A stretch of 64,000 nucleotides of DNA from Oceanimonas sp. GK1 (GTDB taxonomy: Bacteria; Pseudomonadota; Gammaproteobacteria; Enterobacterales; Aeromonadaceae), in NCBI RefSeq assembly GCF_000243075.1, contig NC_016745.1, forward strand, positions 1,505,001-1,569,000. The letters run 5' to 3'. This document shows positions 28,377 to 42,419 of this stretch, piece after piece. The translations under genes and the position numbers were made by a program. The notes beneath the pieces are model-generated. The model was given only the letters and a program-made list of their open reading frames with translations, was not told where the DNA came from and made no database searches. Each line of letters opens with the position of its first letter. Position 1 is the stretch's first letter.

Positions 28377-29087
28377 TTAGGCTCCGTCTTTCATCGTTTG
28401 CCAATGGCCGTCGATCAACCGCTGGTGGGGATGAAAATGCTGCTTGTAATTCATTTTGCGACAGCCGTCGACCTGGTAGCCGAGATACAGCCACTGCTTG
28501 CTGAGCTCACGAGCCAGCTGAATCTGGCTGAGAATGGCAAAGGTACCCAGGGATCTGTGCTCTTCGTCGGGATCATAAAAGGTGTACATGGCACTGAGCG
28601 CCTGGCTCAGCAGATCGGTCACCGCCACGGCGATCAGCTGCTCTTCCCGGTGAAACTCGACAAACACTGGCGGCAGCCAGTGGCACAATAAAAAGCCTTC
28701 ATACTGCTGGCGGCTGGCCGGATACATGGAGCCATCCCGGTGGCGTTGGTTGATGTAACGCTGGTAAAGGGAAAAATACTCGGGCTTGTCCTGTTTACTC
28801 AGCCGAACGCGCAGATCGCGGTTCTTGCGCAGAATGCGTTTCTGGCTGCGGCCCGGGGTAAAGTCGTTGACCGCAATACGCAATGACTCGCAGGCCTGGC
28901 AGGCTTGGCAGCGGGGCCGGTAAATGTCGGCGCCGCTGCGGCGAAACCCCGCCGACAGCAACTGCTCGTAGCCCTCGGGGCACAGCAGCTCCCGGTCGAG
29001 CAATACCAGCAGTTGCTCCAGCCGGCCGGGCAGATAACTGCAGGGATGCTTGGGCGTCAGCCCCACTTTCAGGTTCACTTCCCTCAT
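28377..29087 (-). CDS. bpt: Aspartate/glutamate leucyltransferase Bpt
   Basis: The 236-aa enzyme adds Leu from Leu-tRNA to proteins with N-terminal Asp or Glu, making ClpS substrates. It belongs to the arginyltransferase (ATE) family: the N terminus has the Cys pair region YRPRCQACQACESLRI, and the C-terminal part has YTFYDPDEEHRSLGTFAIL and LGYQVDGCRKMNYKQHFHP. It overlaps aat by 4 bases (ATGA). infA follows 70 bp downstream and may be partly cotranscribed. Confidence 0.95.
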   Translation of the reverse strand: MREVNLKVGLTPKHPCSYLPGRLEQLLVLLDRELLCPEGYEQLLSAGFRRSGADIYRPRCQACQACESLRIAVNDFTPGRSQKRILRKNRDLRVRLSKQDKPEYFSLYQRYINQRHRDGSMYPASRQQYEGFLLCHWLPPVFVEFHREEQLIAVAVTDLLSQALSAMYTFYDPDEEHRSLGTFAILSQIQLARELSKQWLYLGYQVDGCRKMNYKQHFHPHQRLIDGHWQTMKDGA

Positions 29088-29782
29088 AGGCTCAGCTCAT
29101 TCGGTTGCCAGCAGTGATTGGAAACGGGCGCGTGTTGCAGCTCTTTGAGTTTATGCAGAAAGCGGGAGCGGGGCCAGCTTACCACCCCCAGGCTGTGCAG
29201 GTGCGGGTTGGGCAGCTGACAGTCCACCAGTTCGCCGCCGTAGTGAGCAAAATGCCGGCACAATCCCAGCATGGCCAGCTTGGAGCCGTTGTCCACCCGA
29301 TGAAACATGGACTCGCCGCAAAACAGCCGGCCCAGGCCAATGCCATAAAGCCCGGCCACCAGCCGCTGCTGGTCCCACACCTCGATGGAATGGGCATGGC
29401 CCTGGTGGTGCAGCCGGCAGTAGTTGCGCTCGATGTCGGGAGTGATCCAGGTGCCGGGGCCTTCTTCACGCAGCTCCCGGCAATGGCGAATGACCGCTTC
29501 AAAGGCGTGGTTCACGGTCAGCCGGTAGCGGTGTTTGCGGGCCAGCTTGGCCAGGCTGCGACTGACGTGCAGTTCATCGGGTATCAGCACGGCGCGGGGA
29601 TCCGGCGACCACCACAAGGGCGGCTGGGAGTCGTCATACCAGGGGAAAATGCCCATACGGTAGGCCAGCAGCAGCCGCTCGGGACGCAGATCGCCGCCCA
29701 CGGCGAGCAGGCCGTCGGGATCCGTGAGTGCTGTTTCGGGAGCGGGGAACCACAGCCGCTCATCCAGTTGGGTCAGGTACAT
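29084..29782 (-). CDS. aat: Leucyl/phenylalanyl-tRNA-protein transferase
   Basis: The 232-aa enzyme adds Leu or Phe to proteins with N-terminal Lys or Arg. Family signatures are FPAPETALTDPDGLLAVGGDL at the N terminus, MGIFPWYDDSQPPLWWSPDPRAV in the middle, HSIEVWDQQRLVAGLYG and the FCGESMFHRVDNGSKLAMLGL block. The stop overlaps the bpt start. Together with clpS-clpA it forms the N-degron system of this window. Confidence 0.97.
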   Translation of the reverse strand: MYLTQLDERLWFPAPETALTDPDGLLAVGGDLRPERLLLAYRMGIFPWYDDSQPPLWWSPDPRAVLIPDELHVSRSLAKLARKHRYRLTVNHAFEAVIRHCRELREEGPGTWITPDIERNYCRLHHQGHAHSIEVWDQQRLVAGLYGIGLGRLFCGESMFHRVDNGSKLAMLGLCRHFAHYGGELVDCQLPNPHLHSLGVVSWPRSRFLHKLKELQHAPVSNHCWQPNELSL

Positions 29783-29791
29783 GGCGGCGTC

Positions 29792-29962
29792 TTACCTTGA
29801 TGCGTTTTGCCAGTCTTCGCCGGTTTTCTGCTCAATGTATTCGCGAATGAACTGGCGCACCTTCTGGGACGGGGTGACATCTTCTGCGGCGCAGAGTTGC
29901 TCAAACAGCGCCTTCTTGCGCGGGTCGATGAGCAGGGTCAGACGGGCGGTTCTTTGCTCCAT
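29792..29962 (-). CDS. CopG/ribbon-helix-helix protein
   Basis: The 56-aa protein has the ribbon-helix-helix pattern: a basic strand (TARLTLLIDP), then helices KKALFEQLCAAEDVTPSQKVRQFIREYI. I chose the second Met (start MEQRTARL) since the upstream MMYPGGV extension lies outside the fold. It is nine bases before aat on the same strand. A perfect inverted repeat lies 22 bp upstream (29984-30002) and overlaps the dauA promoter region, so it is a candidate repressor of itself and dauA. Target is inference. Confidence 0.78.
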   Translation of the reverse strand: MEQRTARLTLLIDPRKKALFEQLCAAEDVTPSQKVRQFIREYIEQKTGEDWQNASR

Positions 29963-29983
29963 AACTCCTCCGGGGTACATCAC

Positions 29984-30002
29984 ATGTTAATCATATTAAC
30001 AT
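29984..30002. promoter_or_regulatory. Perfect 8-3-8 inverted repeat, candidate CopG operator
   Basis: The arms ATGTTAAT and ATTAACAT flank CAT. It lies between the divergent copG-like gene and dauA, 22 bp from the repressor start, and its edge meets the -35 box of the dauA promoter. Confidence 0.6.
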
Positions 30003-30029
30003 TGAATAGGTGCTTGATGAGAATACAAT
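30002..30029 (+). promoter_or_regulatory. Probable sigma-70 promoter of dauA
   Basis: TTGAAT (-35), 16 bases, TACAAT (-10) lie 40 bp upstream of the dauA ATG; the -35 overlaps the end of the 29984-30002 inverted repeat. Confidence 0.5.
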
Positions 30030-30068
30030 CAAGGATTGTTCATGCCTTAACCCACAGCGGAGCCAGCC

Positions 30069-31808
30069 ATGTCCCATCGCGCCCACCTGTTCTCTCTTCG
30101 CCCGGGCCATGCCCTGAATGAGGCCTGCCGGCGTGAGCCCTATGGCCGGGCACAGCTGATCAAGGATGTGCTGGCCGGGATCACCGTCGGCATCATTGCC
30201 ATTCCCCTGGCCATGGCTCTGGCCATTGCCAGCGGGGTGGCGCCCCAGTACGGGCTCTATACCGCCATTATCGGCGGTTTTGTGATTGCCCTGACCGGCG
30301 GCTCCCGGCTGAGCATTTCCGGGCCCACGGCGGCCTTTGTGGTGATCCTGTATCCCATCGCCCAGAACTACGGCTTGGGCGGCCTGTTGCTGGCCACCTT
30401 GATGGCTGGTGTCCTGCTGGTGGTGATGGCGCTGCTGCGGCTGGGGCGGCTGGTGGAATACATTCCCGAGCCGGTGACCCTGGGCTTTACCGGGGGCATT
30501 GCCGTGGTCATTGCCGGACTGCAACTGAAGGATTTTTTTGGCCTGACACCCACCGAATTGCCCGAGGCCTTTGTGCCCAGGCTGGTGGCCCTGGCCGGTC
30601 ACCTGCCGCAGTTGCACTGGCCGAGTGTGTTGGTGGCCGGGCTGACCCTGGCGGTCATGTTGTGCTGGCCGCGCCTGAAAACCGGGGTGCCGCCGCACCT
30701 GCCGGCGGTGCTGCTGGCCAGCCTGGCGGCACTGTGGCTTAACCAGCAGGGGCTCGGCATTGACACCATCAGCAGCCGCTTCAGTTATTGGCTACCCGAC
30801 GGCAGCCAGGGAGCGGGCATTCCTCCCGTGCTGCCGGCCTTCACCTGGCCCTGGCTACAACCCGGAGCGGAAGGGGCCGCCATCGGGCTAAGCTGGCCGC
30901 TGGTGCGGGATCTGCTGCCGGGGGCCTTTGCCATTGCCATGCTGGGGGCCATTGAGTCACTGTTGTGCGCCGTGGTGCTGGACGGCATGACCGGCAAGCG
31001 CCACAGCGCCAACAGTGAACTGCTGGGGCAGGGCATCGGCAACCTGGTGGCGCCGTTTTTTGGCGGCATACCGGCCACCGCCGCCATTGCCCGCTCTGCT
31101 GCCAATTTCAGGGCGGGAGCGGTGTCGCCGGTGGCGGCCATGGTGCATGCCCTGGTGGTACTGGCGGGGCTGGTGTTGCTGGCTGGTTGGCTTGCTTACC
31201 TGCCGATGCCGGCCATGGCGGCGCTGCTGTTGGTGGTGGCCTGGAACATGAGTGAAGCCCCCAAGGCAGTGCATCTGTTCCACACCGCCCCCAAAGGCGA
31301 CTTGCTGGTGTTTTTGACCTGTTTTTCCCTGACCATCGTGTTTGACATGGTGATCGCCATTACCACCGGCATGCTGTTGGCCACCGTGCTGTTTGTAAAA
31401 AACATTGCCGACATGACCCGGGTGGTGGACATCTCCGGTCACGAACGCCTGGTGCCCCAGGGTGTGCCGGCAAACTGGCGGGTATACAAGATCAACGGCC
31501 CCCTGTTTTTTGCCGCCGCCGACCGGGTATTCAGCGAGCTGGCGCTGCTGGTTCGGGAGCAGCGGGGCGTGGTGCTGTATATGGATGCGGTGCCGGTGCT
31601 GGATGCGGGCGGCCTGTCAGCCCTGAACCGCTTTATTGACGCCTGCCGCACTCAGGGGACGGAAGTGGTGATCGCGGATCTGCAGTTTCAGCCGCTGAAA
31701 ACCCTGGCCCGGGCCGGCATGGCCCCGGTGAAAAACAGCCTGAGCTTTCACCCCACCTTGAAAGAAGCGCTGGTGCATGTGCGGCACCCCGAGACCGCGG
31801 TGGCGTAA
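30069..31808 (+). CDS. dauA: SulP/SLC26 transporter DauA with STAS domain
   Basis: The 579-aa SulP transporter is close to E. coli DauA (YchM), a C4-dicarboxylate transporter. It has the SulP signature DVLAGITVGIIAIPLAMALAIASGVAPQYGLY (in two parts, near residues 30-60), GGSRLSISGPTAAFVVILYP, and GAIESLLCAVVLDGMTGKRH with NSELLGQGIGN. The C-terminal STAS domain (from about residue 460) has DAVPVLDAGGLSALNRF, where DAGG replaces the phosphorylatable DSSG of anti-sigma antagonists. Substrate could also be sulfate or bicarbonate. Transcribed alone; a strong terminator follows. Confidence 0.88.
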   Translation: MSHRAHLFSLRPGHALNEACRREPYGRAQLIKDVLAGITVGIIAIPLAMALAIASGVAPQYGLYTAIIGGFVIALTGGSRLSISGPTAAFVVILYPIAQNYGLGGLLLATLMAGVLLVVMALLRLGRLVEYIPEPVTLGFTGGIAVVIAGLQLKDFFGLTPTELPEAFVPRLVALAGHLPQLHWPSVLVAGLTLAVMLCWPRLKTGVPPHLPAVLLASLAALWLNQQGLGIDTISSRFSYWLPDGSQGAGIPPVLPAFTWPWLQPGAEGAAIGLSWPLVRDLLPGAFAIAMLGAIESLLCAVVLDGMTGKRHSANSELLGQGIGNLVAPFFGGIPATAAIARSAANFRAGAVSPVAAMVHALVVLAGLVLLAGWLAYLPMPAMAALLLVVAWNMSEAPKAVHLFHTAPKGDLLVFLTCFSLTIVFDMVIAITTGMLLATVLFVKNIADMTRVVDISGHERLVPQGVPANWRVYKINGPLFFAAADRVFSELALLVREQRGVVLYMDAVPVLDAGGLSALNRFIDACRTQGTEVVIADLQFQPLKTLARAGMAPVKNSLSFHPTLKEALVHVRHPETAVA

Positions 31809-31811
31809 ACC

Positions 31812-31846
31812 AAAAAAACGGCGCTGTTTGTACAGCGCCGTTTTTC
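31812..31846. terminator. Bidirectional terminator between dauA and trxB
   Basis: A 14-bp stem (AAAAACGGCGCTGT / ACAGCGCCGTTTTT) with a TTGT loop separates two convergent genes, with A and T tracts on each side. Confidence 0.93.
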
Positions 31847-31868
31847 CTGCAGATATGCTGCTTCGTGA

Positions 31869-33428
<1,560 letters not shown>

Positions 33429-33944
33429 ATGAGCCAAAGGATGGATGAAGTGTTGGATGCGAATAACCGGCCCCTCAAGGAGCTCGATCGCATCGACCGC
33501 AACATACTTAACGAGCTGCAGCAGGACGGCCGTATTTCCAACGTGGAGCTGTCCAAGCGAGTTGGCCTGAGTCCCACCCCTTGCCTGGAGCGGGTGCGCC
33601 GACTGGAACGTCAGGGATATATCGAAGGCTACACCGCCATTCTCAATCCCCAGTTTCTGGATGCCTCGCTGCTGGTGTTTGTGGAAATCACCCTGAACCG
33701 GGGTACCCCGGACGTGTTTGACGAGTTTAACGACGCCGTGCAGAAGCTGGAGGAAATCCAGGAGTGTCATCTGGTGTCGGGCGACTTCGACTACCTGCTG
33801 AAAACCCGGGTGGCCGACATGTCCGCGTACCGCAAGCTGCTGGGCGAGACCTTGCTGCGCCTGCCCGGCGTCAACGACACCCGCACCTATGTGGTGATGG
33901 AAGAGGTCAAGCAGAGCAACCGTCTGGTGATCAATACCCGTTAA
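33429..33944 (+). CDS. lrp: Leucine-responsive regulatory protein Lrp
   Basis: The 171-aa regulator is highly similar to E. coli Lrp. The N-terminal helix-turn-helix is KELDRIDRNILNELQQDGRI through SNVELSKRVGLSPTPCLERV, and the RAM ligand domain has HLVSGDFDYLLKTRVADMSA and GVNDTRTYVVMEEVKQ. It coordinates amino-acid metabolism in response to leucine. An ATG at 33441 (MDEVLDAN) would give a length nearer the E. coli 164 aa; start not decided. It precedes ftsK, the conserved order. Confidence 0.97.
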   Translation: MSQRMDEVLDANNRPLKELDRIDRNILNELQQDGRISNVELSKRVGLSPTPCLERVRRLERQGYIEGYTAILNPQFLDASLLVFVEITLNRGTPDVFDEFNDAVQKLEEIQECHLVSGDFDYLLKTRVADMSAYRKLLGETLLRLPGVNDTRTYVVMEEVKQSNRLVINTR

Positions 33945-34007
33945 GCTGTGCTATTGTGTCCCGCTCTGGTATTTTTATGCCGGCGGGACTTGAGACCACA
34001 CTTTCAG

Positions 34008-34034
34008 CGAGCGGCCCCGGCCGCTCGTTTGTCG
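34008..34034 (+). terminator. Probable terminator after lrp
   Basis: A perfect 9-bp GC-rich stem (CGAGCGGCC / GGCCGCTCG) with a 2-base loop is followed by TTTGTCGTT. It separates lrp from ftsK. Confidence 0.7.
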
Positions 34035-34121
34035 TTGTACCGGGTAACGGTGCGGCGGCGACTCTTTCCGTCGCGCAACCCTGATAATCTGAGCACCATC
34101 ATCATAACGAGGAGCGGACGT

Positions 34122-36680
34122 TTGGCGGAGAAAAAGCTGTTTACTCCCATGTCTGGTTTGCAGCGTCTCTTTGAGGCCGGGCTGATAGCCATCATTTTAC
34201 TGGCCGTGTTCATGATGCTGTCGCTGTTGTCCTATCATCCGTCGGATCCGGGCTGGTCGCAAACCGCCTGGGGCGGTGACATCAGCAACGCCGCCGGCCC
34301 GGCGGGCGCCTGGCTGGCCGACATACTGCTGTTTGTGTTCGGTTTTTCCGCCTACCTGCTGCCACCCTTCATGGTGTTTGTGGGCTGGGTGACCCTGTGG
34401 CGCCCCAAGGGGCTTATCGACATTTGCTACCTGACCCTCAGCCTGCGCATCATCGGTTTTCTGATGGTGTTGCTGAGCCTGCTGGCGCTGGCCAGCATGA
34501 ACATCGGCGATATCTACTATTTTTCTGCCGGCGGCCTGATTGGCGACATGCTGGCCGGGGCCCTGGATCCGGTGTTTGGCGGCCTGGGCACCACCCTGAT
34601 GCTGCTGTGCTGCTTTGCCACCGGCGTCACCTTTTTCACTGGCTGGTCCTGGCTGCTGATCGTGGAACGTCTCGGCGCCCTGGTGATGGAAGCACCGGGC
34701 TGGCTGTCGACGCTGCCGGAGCGGATTGCCGACTGGCAGACCCGCCGTCGCAGTGGCGCGCCGCCGGTGGCGGTGGCCAGCCAGCCAGCGCCCGCGGTCG
34801 ACACGCCGGCCCGGGAGGCGGGCTTTGCCGGCTGGCGCCGTTTCCGCGATCGCCTTGGCCCCGCCCGGGAGGCGGAGCTTGAACCAGAGCAGGACGATGA
34901 AGATCCGTTGCTGGCGCCGGCGTCGGCCGAGCCCGCTCCCCGGCCTGCTCCCCAGAAAAAACTGCCGCCCCGGCGGCGGGAGCCGGTGCTGAGTGCCCCG
35001 GCCATGGACGACGATGAGCCGCCGGTGGCCACCTTAGCCGAGGCCAATGGCTGGAGCCTGGATGACGACGATGAAGAGCTGGACCTGCCCTGGGCCGGGG
35101 AAGACGACGCCGATGATACCGAGGTGGTGCCGCCCCGACCTGCTGCGCCATCTGCGCCGGTCGCCAGGCCCCGTAACAACCAGCTGAGCCCGGTGCCGGA
35201 CGTTACCCTGCTGGACCCGCCCAAGCCGCGCCAGCACGCAGTAAGCGAAGACGAGCTGGAGCGCATTGCCCGGCTGGTGGAAGCCAAGCTGGCCGACTAC
35301 AACGTGCAGGCCAGTGTGGTGGGTGTGTACCCGGGGCCGGTGATCACCCGCTTTGAGCTGGATCTGGCGCCCGGGGTCAAGGTCAGCAAGATCACCAACC
35401 TGGCTCGGGATCTGGCCCGTTCCCTGTCCGCCATCAGTGTGCGGGTGGTGGAAGTCATTCCCGGCAAGCCCTACGTTGGCCTGGAGCTGCCCAACACCCG
35501 GCGGGAAACCGTGTACCTGCGCGAGGTGATCGACACCGAGCTGTTCCACCGCAGCCAGCATCCGCTGACCATGGTGCTGGGCCAGGACATCGCCGGCGAG
35601 CCGGTGGTGGTTAACCTGGCCAAGATGCCCCATGTGCTGGTGGCCGGTACCACCGGCTCGGGCAAGTCGGTGGGGGTCAACGTGATGATACTGTCGATGC
35701 TGTTCAAGGCCACCCCGGAAGAGGTGCGCTTTATCATGATCGATCCCAAAATGCTGGAGCTGTCGGTGTATGAAGGTATTCCGCACCTGCTGACCGAAGT
35801 GGTCACCGACATGAAGGAAGCGGCCAACGCCCTGCGCTGGTGCGTGGGCGAGATGGAGCGGCGTTACAAGCTGATGTCGGCCATGGGGGTGCGTAACCTC
35901 AAGGGCTTCAACACCAAGATACAGGACGCCATCGACGCCGGTGAGCCGCTGCGGGACCCCTTGTGGCAGCCCACCCAGTCCATGGACACCTATCCGCCGG
36001 CGCTGGAAAAACTGCCCCATATTGTGGTGGTGATCGACGAATTCGCCGACATGATGATGATCGTCGGCAAGAAGGTGGAAGAGCTGATCGCCCGTATCGC
36101 CCAGAAGGCCCGGGCCGCCGGCATCCACCTGATCCTGGCGACCCAGCGGCCCTCGGTGGACGTGATCACCGGCCTTATCAAGGCCAACATTCCCACTCGC
36201 ATGTCGTTCCAGGTGTCGAGCAAGATTGACTCCCGCACCATCCTCGACCAACAGGGCGCCGAGTCGCTGTTGGGCATGGGCGACATGCTCTACCTGCCTG
36301 CCGGCGACAGCAACCCCACCCGGGTACACGGCGCCTTTGTGGACGACCACGAGGTGCACAAGGTGGTGGCGGCCTGGAAGGAGCGGGGCGAGCCCGATTA
36401 CATCGAGGATATTCTCAGTGGCGAGGTGGGGGCCGACGGCCTGCTGCCCGGCGAGGCGCCGGAAGGGGCTGACGGCGAGCTTGACGAGCTGTTTGACCAT
36501 GCGGTGGCTTTTGTCGCAGAAAGCCGCCGGGGCTCTACCTCCAGTGTGCAGCGCAAGTTCAAGATAGGCTACAACAGGGCTGCTCGTATCATCGATCAGA
36601 TGGAAGCTCAGGGCATCGTTAGCCCGGCGGGCAGCAACGGTCAACGGGAAGTGCTGGCACCGCCGCCGGCGAGGGGATAA
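34122..36680 (+). CDS. ftsK: DNA translocase FtsK
   Basis: The 852-aa protein couples chromosome dimer resolution to division. Layout: four N-terminal membrane helices (residues ~20-180), an acidic/proline linker (~200-390), alpha-beta RecA-type motor with Walker [14 protein letters not shown] near residue 508 and Walker [12 protein letters not shown], and a C-terminal gamma winged helix ([22 protein letters not shown]) that reads KOPS. The TTG at 34122 is chosen because GAGGAG lies 7 bases before it; the next ATG (34149) has no ribosome-binding site. The linker is much shorter than in E. coli (1329 aa). Confidence 0.96.
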   Translation: MAEKKLFTPMSGLQRLFEAGLIAIILLAVFMMLSLLSYHPSDPGWSQTAWGGDISNAAGPAGAWLADILLFVFGFSAYLLPPFMVFVGWVTLWRPKGLIDICYLTLSLRIIGFLMVLLSLLALASMNIGDIYYFSAGGLIGDMLAGALDPVFGGLGTTLMLLCCFATGVTFFTGWSWLLIVERLGALVMEAPGWLSTLPERIADWQTRRRSGAPPVAVASQPAPAVDTPAREAGFAGWRRFRDRLGPAREAELEPEQDDEDPLLAPASAEPAPRPAPQKKLPPRRREPVLSAPAMDDDEPPVATLAEANGWSLDDDDEELDLPWAGEDDADDTEVVPPRPAAPSAPVARPRNNQLSPVPDVTLLDPPKPRQHAVSEDELERIARLVEAKLADYNVQASVVGVYPGPVITRFELDLAPGVKVSKITNLARDLARSLSAISVRVVEVIPGKPYVGLELPNTRRETVYLREVIDTELFHRSQHPLTMVLGQDIAGEPVVVNLAKMPHVLVAGTTGSGKSVGVNVMILSMLFKATPEEVRFIMIDPKMLELSVYEGIPHLLTEVVTDMKEAANALRWCVGEMERRYKLMSAMGVRNLKGFNTKIQDAIDAGEPLRDPLWQPTQSMDTYPPALEKLPHIVVVIDEFADMMMIVGKKVEELIARIAQKARAAGIHLILATQRPSVDVITGLIKANIPTRMSFQVSSKIDSRTILDQQGAESLLGMGDMLYLPAGDSNPTRVHGAFVDDHEVHKVVAAWKERGEPDYIEDILSGEVGADGLLPGEAPEGADGELDELFDHAVAFVAESRRGSTSSVQRKFKIGYNRAARIIDQMEAQGIVSPAGSNGQREVLAPPPARG

Positions 36681-36683
36681 TTG

Positions 36684-37292
36684 ATGAAAAAACTGATGAC
36701 ACTGGCCGTGATGCTGTGGTCCGTGAGCACCTTGGCACTGGCCGATGCGGCCGGCGAGCTGCAGCAAAAACTGTCGGCCCTGGGGCGCTTTTCCGCCGAT
36801 TTCAGCCAGCAGGTCTATGACGAAAGCGGCGCGCCCATGCAAACGGCCGAGGGCAGCATGCAGCTGGCCCGGCCCGACCGGTTCCGCTGGCACACTACGT
36901 CGCCGGACGAAAGCCTGATCGTGTCCGACGGCACCGATGTGTGGATGTACGATCCCTTCGTGGAGCAGGTGAGCATTCTGCCTTTGGCCCAGGCGGTGCA
37001 GAACACGCCGTTTTTGTTGATTTCCGGCGCCGATCCCAGCCGCTGGCAGGGCTATAACGTCAGCAAGCAGGGCAGCAGCTATGTGGTGGCCAGCAAGGAT
37101 CCGGCGGAGCTTATTCAGCGTTTTACCCTGCGCTTTGATACCCAGGGGCGGCTGGCACGGTTCACCGTGGTAGAGTCGGGCGGCCAGCGCAGCGAATTTA
37201 CCCTGAGCCGGTTTAACGCCAGCCCTGAGCTTGCCGCCAACGCCTTTCGCTTTATCCCGCCGGCGGGGGTGATGGTGGACGATCAGCGGTAA
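36684..37292 (+). CDS. lolA: Outer-membrane lipoprotein carrier protein LolA
   Basis: The 202-aa periplasmic chaperone moves lipoproteins from LolCDE to LolB. A signal peptide is clear (MKKLMTLAVMLWSVSTLALA, cleavage around residue 20). The mature domain shows LGRFSADFSQQVYDESG, GSMQLARPDRFRWHTTSPDE and VWMYDPFVEQV, as in LolA. The ATG at 36684 is chosen over an in-frame TTG three bases earlier. It follows ftsK directly, the conserved order. Confidence 0.96.
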   Translation: MKKLMTLAVMLWSVSTLALADAAGELQQKLSALGRFSADFSQQVYDESGAPMQTAEGSMQLARPDRFRWHTTSPDESLIVSDGTDVWMYDPFVEQVSILPLAQAVQNTPFLLISGADPSRWQGYNVSKQGSSYVVASKDPAELIQRFTLRFDTQGRLARFTVVESGGQRSEFTLSRFNASPELAANAFRFIPPAGVMVDDQR

Positions 37293-37301
37293 GGACAGAC
37301 C

Positions 37302-38633
37302 ATGAGTACCCTGAGCCTGGACTTTGAGCAGGACGACTTTCGGCCACTGGCGGCGCGCATGCGCCCCGAGCGCATCGATCAGTATCTGGGCCAGCAGCAC
37401 ATTCTGGCGCCGGGCAAGCCGTTGCGCCGGGCCCTGGAAGCCGGCCATTGCCATTCCATGATTTTGTGGGGGCCGCCGGGTACCGGCAAGACCACCCTGG
37501 CCGAGCTGGTGGCCTACTACTGCGATGCCCAGGTGGAGCGGGTGTCGGCGGTGACCTCGGGGGTGAAGGACATTCGCGCCGCCATCGAGCGGGCCCGGGA
37601 GCACAAGCTGGCCGGCCGGCGCACCATTTTGTTTGTGGATGAGGTGCACCGCTTCAACAAGTCCCAGCAGGATGCCTTTCTTCCCCATATCGAGGACGGC
37701 ACCGTCACCTTTATCGGTGCCACCACCGAGAACCCGTCTTTCGAGCTTAACAACGCCCTGCTGTCCCGGGCCCGGGTTTACCTGCTCAAGCGCCTGGAAA
37801 CCGGCGAGGTGGAAGCCATGCTGGAACAGGCGCTGCACGACGAGCGCGGCCTGGCGGGGCAGGGCATCATACTGGCCGACGGGGTGCAGCGGGCCCTGGC
37901 CGAGCTGGTGGACGGCGACGGCCGCAAGGCGCTCAATTACCTTGAGCTGCTGGCGGACATGGCTGAAGAGCACAATGGCGTGCGCCATATCGACAAGGCC
38001 CTGCTGGCGGAAGTGACTGGCGAGCGCCTGGCCCGTTTCGATAACCAGGGGGATCTGTATTACGATCTGATTTCCGCCATTCACAAGTCCATTCGCGGCT
38101 CCAACCCGGATGCCGGCCTGTACTGGTATGCCCGCATGATTACCGCCGGCTGCGATCCGCTCTACATCGCCCGGCGGCTGCTGGCCATCGCCTCGGAAGA
38201 CATCGGTCTCGCCGACCCCAAAGCCATGGACGTGGCCCTGGCCGCCTGGGACTGCTTTACCCGGGTAGGACCGGCGGAAGGAGAGCGGGCCATCGCCCAG
38301 GCCATTGTCTATCTGGCCTGTGCCCCCAAGAGCAACGCCCTGTATACCGCCTGGAAGGCGGCGCTCAAGGACGCCCGGGAATTGCCCGACTTTGAGGTGC
38401 CCCTGCACCTGCGCAATGCCCCCACCAAATTGATGCAGGAGCTGGGCCACGGCGCCGAGTACCGCTACGCCCACAACGAGCCCGGCGCCTATGCCGCCGG
38501 CGAAACCTACCTGCCCGAGGCCATGGCCGGCCGGCGCTACTATGTGCCCAACGAACGGGGCTTTGAGCAGAAAATTCAGGCCAAGCTCGACTACCTGAAC
38601 CAGCTTGACCAGCAGGCCAGTCACAAGCGGTAG
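37302..38633 (+). CDS. rarA: Replication-associated recombination protein RarA
   Basis: The 443-aa AAA+ protein (MgsA) acts at stalled replication forks. It has [16 protein letters not shown], Walker [13 protein letters not shown], Walker [21 protein letters not shown], and sensor region [14 protein letters not shown]. The C-terminal tetramerisation and MgsA domains include [17 protein letters not shown] and the end [21 protein letters not shown]. It lies 9 bp after lolA, in one unit. Confidence 0.96.
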   Translation: MSTLSLDFEQDDFRPLAARMRPERIDQYLGQQHILAPGKPLRRALEAGHCHSMILWGPPGTGKTTLAELVAYYCDAQVERVSAVTSGVKDIRAAIERAREHKLAGRRTILFVDEVHRFNKSQQDAFLPHIEDGTVTFIGATTENPSFELNNALLSRARVYLLKRLETGEVEAMLEQALHDERGLAGQGIILADGVQRALAELVDGDGRKALNYLELLADMAEEHNGVRHIDKALLAEVTGERLARFDNQGDLYYDLISAIHKSIRGSNPDAGLYWYARMITAGCDPLYIARRLLAIASEDIGLADPKAMDVALAAWDCFTRVGPAEGERAIAQAIVYLACAPKSNALYTAWKAALKDARELPDFEVPLHLRNAPTKLMQELGHGAEYRYAHNEPGAYAAGETYLPEAMAGRRYYVPNERGFEQKIQAKLDYLNQLDQQASHKR

Positions 38634-38741
38634 CCAGACCGGTCTTGCTCGCCTTGGCCCGCCGGCGAGGATGCTGATAAACTGTGGTCCGAACCGACTT
38701 TAATCTCTCGCGTGCAAACGCATCACACGAATTTAAGGTAA

Positions 38742-40043
<1,302 letters not shown>

Positions 40044-40063
40044 GGCAGGTGTGACCGAGAATG

Positions 40064-40093
40064 AGGCCGGGGTAGTGACCCCGGCCTTTTTTG
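40064..40093 (+). terminator. Terminator after serS
   Basis: A 9-bp stem (AGGCCGGGG / CCCCGGCCT) with a 6-base loop is followed by TTTTTTG. Confidence 0.92.
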
Positions 40094-40219
40094 TTCGGGA
40101 GTGGGGCCGAATCACGGTGGACTAATTTCATATTGAATGAAGTTTATCCGCTTTTTCGTCGCCTTTTACCAAGTGGTTTTGATAGAATGCGCGGCAATCA
40201 GGAGGGCTTCGGCACTAAC

Positions 40220-40711
40220 ATGATGGTTTGGATAGACTACGTAATACTCGGCATTATCGGCCTGTCGGCCCTCATCAGCCTGGTCCGGGGCTTCGTCAAG
40301 GAAGCCATGTCGCTCGCCACCTGGGTGGCCGCCTTTTTCATCGCCAGCCGTTTTTACGCCGATCTGGCGGTGTTTCTCGATATCACCGATCCGCTGTTTC
40401 GCAATGGCACCGCCATTGCCATTCTGTTTGTGCTCACCCTGATCCTGGGCGCCCTGGTCAACTACATTATCGGCGAGCTGGTCACCCGTACCGGCCTGTC
40501 GGGCACTGACCGGGTGCTGGGCGTCTGTTTTGGCGCCGTGCGTGGCGTCTTTATCGTTGCCGCGCTGCTGCTGTTTGTCGATACCCTGACCGCCTTTCCC
40601 CATAGTCCGTGGTGGAAGGACTCCGTGCTCATTCCCGAGTTTGGTATCGTGATCCAGTGGTTTTTTAACATGCTGCAGAATTCATCCAGCTTTTTACCCC
40701 CCAAGCTATAG
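40220..40711 (+). CDS. cvpA: CvpA family membrane protein
   Basis: The 163-aa protein with four membrane helices matches E. coli CvpA (colicin V production protein). It begins [22 protein letters not shown] and has [23 protein letters not shown], then SSSFLPPKL at the end. The start is the first or second ATG at 40220/40223; family alignment favours the MVWIDY form. AGGAGG is 14 bases before the first ATG, a long spacing. It lies 20 bp before purF, as in E. coli. Its link to purine synthesis is only genetic. Confidence 0.94.
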   Translation: MMVWIDYVILGIIGLSALISLVRGFVKEAMSLATWVAAFFIASRFYADLAVFLDITDPLFRNGTAIAILFVLTLILGALVNYIIGELVTRTGLSGTDRVLGVCFGAVRGVFIVAALLLFVDTLTAFPHSPWWKDSVLIPEFGIVIQWFFNMLQNSSSFLPPKL

Positions 40712-40731
40712 TAATTCGAGGAAATTTGGAC

Positions 40732-42252
<1,521 letters not shown>

Positions 42253-42256
42253 GTTG

Positions 42257-42346
42257 GAGCGCGGGTCTTGTCCCTGAATAGGGGCGGCTTGCCCGCATTA
42301 GCGTCTGAAGGGCGCTCCTTTTGAACGCATTGCCGCTTCGCGGCAA
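42257..42346 (-). repeat. Interspersed hairpin repeat, copy 2 (reverse of copy 1)
   Basis: Read on the minus strand it has the small hairpin TTGCCGC..GCGGCAA (42330-42346), then a 29-base insert, then ATGCGGGCAAG with GGGACAAGACCCGCGCT (42257-42299). Same order of modules as 15269-15329. Confidence 0.7.
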
Positions 42347-42374
42347 ATGGCAGGCGGGCCGCCTGCGCTCCATA

Positions 42375-42402
42375 AAAAAGCCGGGGAGTTCCCCGGCTTT
42401 TT
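42375..42402. terminator. Bidirectional terminator after purF
   Basis: A 12-bp stem (AAAAAGCCGGGG / CCCCGGCTTTTT) with a loop AGTT lies between purF and the convergent Yip1-family gene. Confidence 0.93.
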
Positions 42403-42419
42403 ACGTTTTGCGTGCCACC

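Noticed and set aside
35034-38624. Very long open frame (1196 codons) on the minus strand across ftsK, lolA and rarA
   Set aside because: It is antisense to three well-identified genes; the high GC at third codon positions removes stops. Its sequence is His/Gly/Val/Gln-rich with no domain.
40094-40219. Searched for a PurR operator before cvpA-purF
   Set aside because: No sequence close to the ACGCAAACGTTTGCGT palindrome; only a possible TAGAAT -10 box at 40183 without a good -35.
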